DNA of 64,000 bases from Solirubrobacterales bacterium. Its GTDB lineage: Bacteria > Actinomycetota > Thermoleophilia > Solirubrobacterales > Solirubrobacteraceae. Numbering within the stretch: position 1 is the first letter of the stretch; each line of letters starts with the position of its first letter. Shown piece by piece: positions 60,151 to 64,000 of this stretch. Both the position numbers and the translations under genes were made by a program. The notes beneath the pieces were generated by a model that saw nothing but the letters and a program-made list of their open reading frames with translations, made no database searches and was not told where the DNA came from. Where the stretch lies: the NCBI GenBank assembly GCA_947474595.1, contig CANJIV010000003.1, positions 1-64,000 on the forward strand, in the 5' to 3' direction.

Positions 60151-61361
60151 AGAGCGCCCAGATCCGACAGGCGTTCGGCCAGTCGTCCGCTTTCGGGGAG
60201 CGCCCACCGCGTCTTGGCACCCTGAAGGCTGTACACCTCCCGCGCGAAAGGCCCGTCGGCCTCGCGCACGACCTCTGCGACCGCAGTGACCCGTCGAACG
60301 CCATCTCGCCCTCGCTGCTGATGGATGACCACGTCTATGGCCCCAGCGAGTTGTTCTCGGATTGCAGCATGCGGAAGCCCGACCCCCGCCATCAAGGCCA
60401 GCGTCTCGACTCGCCGTAGCGCCTCTTGCGCAGATCCAGCGTGGACGGTGCACAGCGAACCATCGTGGCCACTGCTCATCGCAGCAAGCATGTCGAGCGC
60501 CTCCGCGCCGCGAACCTCGCCCACGACGATTCGGTCAGGGCGCATCCGGAGTGAATTCCTAACCAGCTGACGAATTGTCACCTCACCGCGACCCTCAAGG
60601 TTTGCTGGCCTCGCCTCAAGCCTTAGGACGTGAGGCTGTTGGAGACGGAGCTCCGCGGCGTCCTCGATCGTCACGATCCTCTCTCCCGCAGGAATAAAGG
60701 ATGAGAGTGCATTTAGCGTCGTAGTCTTGCCTGAGCCAGTACCACCGCTCACGAGCAGGTTGACACGAGCACGGACGCAGTCGGCGAGGAAGTCATGTAA
60801 TGCTGGCTCAAGGGTTCCGATCTCGACAAGGTCTGCGGGCGTGAGGCCGCGGCGGCGGAATCTACGGATCGTGAGGATCGGTCCGTCTAAGGCCAGCGGT
60901 GCGATCACGACGTTGACGCGAGAGCCGTCAGGCAGACGTGCGTCGCACATCGGCTGGGCCTCATCGACGCGCCGACCCAGTGGGGCAAGTATCCGTTCGA
61001 TCGTGTGGCGAAGCTCAGCCACCCCGCTGAAGGTGACATCGACCGGCTCTATCCGACCACGGCGCTCCACCCACACCGACCCCGGACCGTTGACCATCAC
61101 CTCATCGACGGTTGGGTCCCAAAGCAGCGGCTCCAACGGCCCGAGGCCAAACGACCGCTGTGCAACTCGTCGACAGAGCTCACCGCGCTGGACCTCATCC
61201 AACATTGCAGCCTCACGATCCACAAGCGCTCGAATGCGCTCGTGGAGATCTTCTGGCGTCTTAGCCTCGCCCGCCTCCCTACCCTCGCCCGCGGCTTCGA
61301 TCAGGCGATCGCGCAGCGTCGCCGACAGGTCGTCGAGTGCCTGAGCCGAGGCGGCGTCCAT
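60147..61361 (-). CDS. tadA: Tad pilus assembly ATPase, CpaF/TadA family
   Basis: The 404-residue secretion ATPase has [20 protein letters not shown], Walker [16 protein letters not shown], the Asp box [10 protein letters not shown], Walker B region [20 protein letters not shown] and the His box [11 protein letters not shown]. It powers assembly of Tad-type pili or related export. Pilin, prepilin peptidase and secretin genes are not in the window. Confidence 0.93.
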   Translation of the reverse strand: MDAASAQALDDLSATLRDRLIEAAGEGREAGEAKTPEDLHERIRALVDREAAMLDEVQRGELCRRVAQRSFGLGPLEPLLWDPTVDEVMVNGPGSVWVERRGRIEPVDVTFSGVAELRHTIERILAPLGRRVDEAQPMCDARLPDGSRVNVVIAPLALDGPILTIRRFRRRGLTPADLVEIGTLEPALHDFLADCVRARVNLLVSGGTGSGKTTTLNALSSFIPAGERIVTIEDAAELRLQQPHVLRLEARPANLEGRGEVTIRQLVRNSLRMRPDRIVVGEVRGAEALDMLAAMSSGHDGSLCTVHAGSAQEALRRVETLALMAGVGLPHAAIREQLAGAIDVVIHQQRGRDGVRRVTAVAEVVREADGPFAREVYSLQGAKTRWALPESGRLAERLSDLGAL

Positions 61362-61417
61362 TACCCCATTAGGAACTTGGGCCTACTGTTTCGCCCCTCT
61401 TACAGAGGCGCCAATCT

Positions 61418-61873
61418 CTACTTCTTCTTTGGCGCAGGCTTACGAACGGCCGGCTTACGCGCAGCAGGCTTACGCGCCGCTGGCTTACGAACGGCTGGCT
61501 TACGAACGGCGACCTTGCGCGCCGCTGGCTTACGCGCCGCTGGCTTCGCTGCCATCAATGAGTCAAACTCAGCGCGCACCCGCTTCTCAACCCTTCGAAA
61601 TCCTGCCTGACCCTCGCGCAGCAACTTCTCGATCTCGACGATCGCAGCCTTGGTCTCTTTGCTCGCGGTCTTGCGCAGATCCTCTAGCGATGCCTGTAGG
61701 AACGCGAAGTACTCAGCGGCTTGATCGACTGGTCCGCTCTTCTTGACCGGCTTCTTGGTCACTAGTCGCTTGATCGCCGAGGGCTTGGCCGCTGGCTTCT
61801 TGATCGCCGAACGCTTGGCTACTGGCCGCTTGACACTCTTCTTTGCTGTGGTGGCACGCTTAACTGGGGGCAT
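61418..61873 (-). CDS. Lysine/alanine-rich histone-like protein
   Basis: The 151-residue protein has two very basic tails around a helical core. The N-terminal tail (~1-47) is rich in KKP/KRP, the core (~48-108, QAAEYFAFLQASLEDLRK, KAAIVEIEKLLREGQAGF) is amphipathic helix, and the C-terminal tail is a run of (A/V)(A/V)RKPA units. It resembles histone H1-like and HU-tail proteins that bind DNA, or polyhydroxyalkanoate-granule regulators. An AGGAG ribosome site (61882-61886) precedes the ATG. Confidence 0.8.
   Translation of the reverse strand: MPPVKRATTAKKSVKRPVAKRSAIKKPAAKPSAIKRLVTKKPVKKSGPVDQAAEYFAFLQASLEDLRKTASKETKAAIVEIEKLLREGQAGFRRVEKRVRAEFDSLMAAKPAARKPAARKVAVRKPAVRKPAARKPAARKPAVRKPAPKKK
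61437..61552 (-). repeat. 15-bp tandem repeats in the histone-like gene
   Basis: On the plus strand, units of the form GGCTTACGAACGGCT or GGCTTACGCGCCGCT recur about seven times, encoding the RKPA tail. Such arrays often vary in copy number between strains. Confidence 0.75.
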
Positions 61874-61881
61874 ATCCGTTG

Positions 61882-61886
61882 CTCCT
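61882..61886 (-). promoter_or_regulatory. Shine-Dalgarno site of the histone-like gene
   Basis: AGGAG on the minus strand, 8 nt before the ATG at 61873. Confidence 0.75.
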
Positions 61887-62003
61887 GATAGATCGTTGAG
61901 TTGTACTCACAGGCGGCGACTTGGAGCCCGGGTCTACCGAGCTTGAGGTCGACGCGGATGCGGCGAAAACCGAAGCCTAGTTCCTCGCGAAACAAATAAG
62001 CCG

Positions 62004-62009
62004 TACCCT
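62004..62009 (+). promoter_or_regulatory. Candidate leaderless -10 box, fabI
   Basis: TACCCT is followed by 6 nt (CTCGCA) and the ATG at 62016; no ribosome site is present. Confidence 0.5.
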
Positions 62010-62015
62010 CTCGCA

Positions 62016-62807
62016 ATGCTCCTTGAAGGCAAGCGCCTACTCATAACCGGCGTACTAACCCAGAAGTCAATTGCTTTTGCCGTAGCCGAGAGCGCCCAGC
62101 GAGAGGGCGCTGAGATCGTTCTGACTAGCTTTGGCCGCGCGATGCGTATCACGGAGCGGATCGCAAAACGTCTTCCAGACCCTCCCGATGTCCTAGAACT
62201 AGACGTCAATGAGCCGGATCAGATCGCCGCTCTGGCCGCAACGCTTGGCGATCGCTGGGGCTCCCTAGATGGCATCCTTCACGCTATCGCCTTCGCTCCA
62301 CAAGATGCACTTGGTGGAAAGTTCCTAACCACACCGGCGCAGTCAGCTGAGATCGCCTTCACGACAAGCGCCTTCTCTTACAAAGCGCTAGCGGCTGGAA
62401 TGCTTGATCTGATGCGTGAAGCGGGAGGCGGCTCGATCGTAGGCCTAGACTTCGATGCGACCGTAGCCTGGCCGATATATGACTGGATGGGCGTCGCTAA
62501 GGCCGCCTTGGAGTCAGTCAACCGCTACCTCGCCCGTGACCTCGGACCAGAGAAGATTCGAGCAAACCTAGTCTCAGCTGGACCGCTACAGACGATGGCC
62601 GCCAGCAGCATCCCGGGATTTGAAACGCTCGCCGATGCATGGGAGCGCCAAGCTCCGCTCGGCTGGGATACAGCAGACCTACAGCCGGTCGCCGAAGCTG
62701 TCATCTGGCTCCTCTCTGACCGCGCGCGTGCGATCACCGGAGAGATCATCCATGTTGATGGCGGCTTTCATGCCATCGGCGCACCGCCGGCGTCCGAAAA
62801 CGCCTAG
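62016..62807 (+). CDS. fabI: Enoyl-ACP reductase, InhA/FabI type
   Basis: The 263-residue SDR enzyme reduces enoyl-ACP in fatty acid synthesis. It has LLITGVLTQKSIAFAVAESA, ELDVNEPDQIAAL, a HAIAFAPQDALGG segment, and the catalytic Tyr-x6-Lys in YDWMGVAKAALESVN. The order of motifs and IVGLDFDATVAWPIYDWMGV follow mycobacterial InhA closely. It is convergent with the TetR gene. Confidence 0.94.
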   Translation: MLLEGKRLLITGVLTQKSIAFAVAESAQREGAEIVLTSFGRAMRITERIAKRLPDPPDVLELDVNEPDQIAALAATLGDRWGSLDGILHAIAFAPQDALGGKFLTTPAQSAEIAFTTSAFSYKALAAGMLDLMREAGGGSIVGLDFDATVAWPIYDWMGVAKAALESVNRYLARDLGPEKIRANLVSAGPLQTMAASSIPGFETLADAWERQAPLGWDTADLQPVAEAVIWLLSDRARAITGEIIHVDGGFHAIGAPPASENA

Positions 62808-62831
62808 CAGCGCTACGTTCCGACTCAGGCC

Positions 62832-63503
62832 TCAGCGTAAGTCAGGGTCGTTAGCAGCAGCGTTAGCACGGACCGTGGAGTCGCTAAGAAGCGCCTCGGG
62901 ATGCGAGTAAACAGCGCGCCACCACAGCTCAGAGAGGACCCTGATCGAGTCATGGCCAGGCCGACCACCGTTGAGTATCTCTAGCGTCACGTGGCGCTCG
63001 ACCATCGCCATCAAGGCCTGCGCGGCGTCGCGTGCGGGAATGTCTCGTGGCGCGCGACCGGTGCGCTGATCGCGCTCAATTCGTTGAGAGACAGCCTCTA
63101 TGAGCTTCTGGATATAGGGCGCCCACTGTTGGGGCAGATGATCCTCGCCTCCGGACAGGACGAAGGCGATCTTTAGCACTGACTCGTCGCGGTTGACGAC
63201 CGCCACGGTCCTCGCCAGCGCACGGCGCAACTCAGCTCGAGCGTCACCGTCACCATCTACGTAAGGCCGAACAGCCTCAAACATGTCGGAGAAAACTCGC
63301 TGGATCAGGCGATCTACGACCGCTCGCTTGTTAGGAAAGTAGGAGTAGACATTCGTGCGACTTACAAAGGCACGCTTTGCGATGCCGTCGATTGTTACGC
63401 GCTCGTAGCGCTCCTCGGTGATGGCATCGCGCGCGGCCGAAAGGATCGCATCCTCGGTCGAGTTGCGTGGCTCCAGAGTCTCTATAGAGGCGAGATCGCT
63501 CAC
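62832..63503 (-). CDS. TetR family transcriptional regulator
   Basis: The ~223-residue protein has an N-terminal helix-turn-helix (VTIDGIAKRAFVSRTNVYSY, then FPNKRAVVDRL) and a helical ligand domain with LRRALARTVAVVNRDESVLK. The GTG at 63503 is chosen because it overlaps the carboxyltransferase stop by GTGA; a GTG two codons earlier is possible. It probably controls the acyl-CoA carboxylase gene or lipid genes nearby, by analogy with lipid-linked TetR proteins. Confidence 0.9.
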   Translation of the reverse strand: MSDLASIETLEPRNSTEDAILSAARDAITEERYERVTIDGIAKRAFVSRTNVYSYFPNKRAVVDRLIQRVFSDMFEAVRPYVDGDGDARAELRRALARTVAVVNRDESVLKIAFVLSGGEDHLPQQWAPYIQKLIEAVSQRIERDQRTGRAPRDIPARDAAQALMAMVERHVTLEILNGGRPGHDSIRVLSELWWRAVYSHPEALLSDSTVRANAAANDPDLR

Positions 63504-64000
63504 GCCCACGCACCGAGCGCAGCGACGAGGCGCTCGCGGGTCTCAGACGGAGCGATCATCTCGTCGATCTCACCTGCCGCAGCCGCCTGAGCGGCCGAGA
63601 GATGGCGCTCCTCGTAAGCCTCGGCTAGCAGCTCGGGATCGGCTCCATCTGAAATCGCCCTGTGGTCGATGATCTCCACCGCCTGACGCGCACCCATCAC
63701 ACCGATGCGTGCTCCATCCCAAGCTAGTGAAACGGTGGCTCCGAGGTCGCGTGAGTTCATGGCTATATGCGCCCCGCCGAAGGCTTGGCGCAGAACAACA
63801 GTAGCGCGAGGAACCGTGGCGCCGGCAAAGGCGCGCACGAGCGAGGCTCCGTGACGGATCACACCAGCGTGTTCTTGGCGGGTGCCCGGCAGGAATCCAG
63901 TGGTATCCACAAGCACGGCAAGTGGTAGGCCAAAGCGATTACAGAGGTCCACAAACCATGCCCCCTTCTCCGATGCGGATGAGTCGATCGTGCCGCCGAG
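63500..64000 (-). CDS. Acyl-CoA (acetyl/propionyl-CoA) carboxylase beta subunit, C-terminal part
   Basis: The gene is cut by the right edge; about 166 C-terminal codons are visible. The frame reads LGGTIDSSASEKGAWFVDLC, then GLPLAVLVDTTGFLPGTRQE, RATVVLRQAFGGAHIAMNSR and GARIGVMGARQAVEI, which is the C-terminal half of the biotin-dependent carboxyltransferase domain. Which acyl-CoA is used cannot be told from this part. The stop overlaps the TetR start by 4 nt. Confidence 0.92.
   Translation of the reverse strand, partial: LGGTIDSSASEKGAWFVDLCNRFGLPLAVLVDTTGFLPGTRQEHAGVIRHGASLVRAFAGATVPRATVVLRQAFGGAHIAMNSRDLGATVSLAWDGARIGVMGARQAVEIIDHRAISDGADPELLAEAYEERHLSAAQAAAAGEIDEMIAPSETRERLVAALGAWA

Noticed and set aside
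60727-61344. Open frame (205 codons) antisense to tadA
   Set aside because: Shadow of tadA, which carries all secretion-ATPase motifs.

Overview
The window looks like chromosomal DNA of an actinobacterium, most plausibly a member of the Thermoleophilia/Solirubrobacterales; that placement is inferred from gene content, not tested. Pointers are the F420-type luciferase-like oxidoreductase, PspA with a PspA-associated partner, an InhA-like enoyl-ACP reductase, a fused cytidylate kinase/Der GTPase, a TetR-acyl-CoA carboxylase pair, meso-DAP-type MurE, and many genes that appear to start without a leader directly behind a TANNNT -10 box. Coding is dense and 4-nt ATGA/GTGA overlaps are common.

Layout. 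1-14.5 kb: mixed housekeeping genes, namely a secreted FN3 protein (cut by the left edge), an SCP2-like protein, pspA and partner, a cell-wall-binding-repeat lipoprotein, an LLM oxidoreductase, xseA-xseB, a DUF192 protein, a CNNM/CorC membrane protein, a pterin dehydratase, a BtuF-like protein, a rhomboid protease, an ECF sigma factor with a small membrane partner, an unusual PlsC fusion and a nucleotide-sugar epimerase. 14.6-20.1 kb: accessory region. A tRNA-Thr(TGT) gene is followed 2.8 kb later by a 42-bp copy of its own 3' part, the classic footprint of tRNA-targeted integration; between them lie an NTF2-like gene, a secreted pentapeptide-repeat protein and an alpha-carbonic anhydrase, but no integrase. 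Beyond it come a SemiSWEET-like gene, an unknown secreted protein and a second pentapeptide protein of the same type.

20.1-31.6 kb, minus strand: a two-domain glycosyltransferase-like protein, then (in transcription order) a pseudouridine synthase, aroH, hisC-like aminotransferase, DAHP synthase, tyrA, aroA, cmk-der and metK: an aromatic amino acid block joined to translation and methyl-donor genes. 31.6-42.9 kb: rlmN, scpA-scpB, trpS, the complete glycine cleavage operon gcvT-gcvH-gcvPA-gcvPB, and small membrane or unknown proteins.

42.9-58.3 kb, minus strand: the division and cell wall (dcw) cluster, transcribed mraZ-rsmH-ftsL-ftsI-[murE remnant]-murF-murE-mraY-murD-ftsW-murG-murC-ftsQ-ftsZ. 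It carries the MraZ operator upstream and a separate ftsZ promoter. The canonical murE slot holds an internally deleted murE copy, while the intact murE lies after murF. 58.4-61.4 kb: tadA-tadB-tadC. 61.4-64 kb: a lysine-rich histone-like protein, an InhA-like fabI, a TetR regulator and the C-terminal part of an acyl-CoA carboxyltransferase cut by the right edge.

The points most worth follow-up are the tRNA-Thr-bounded mini-island, the murE remnant in the dcw cluster, the PlsC enzyme fused to a catalytically degenerate GpsA domain, and the shared leaderless promoter geometry.
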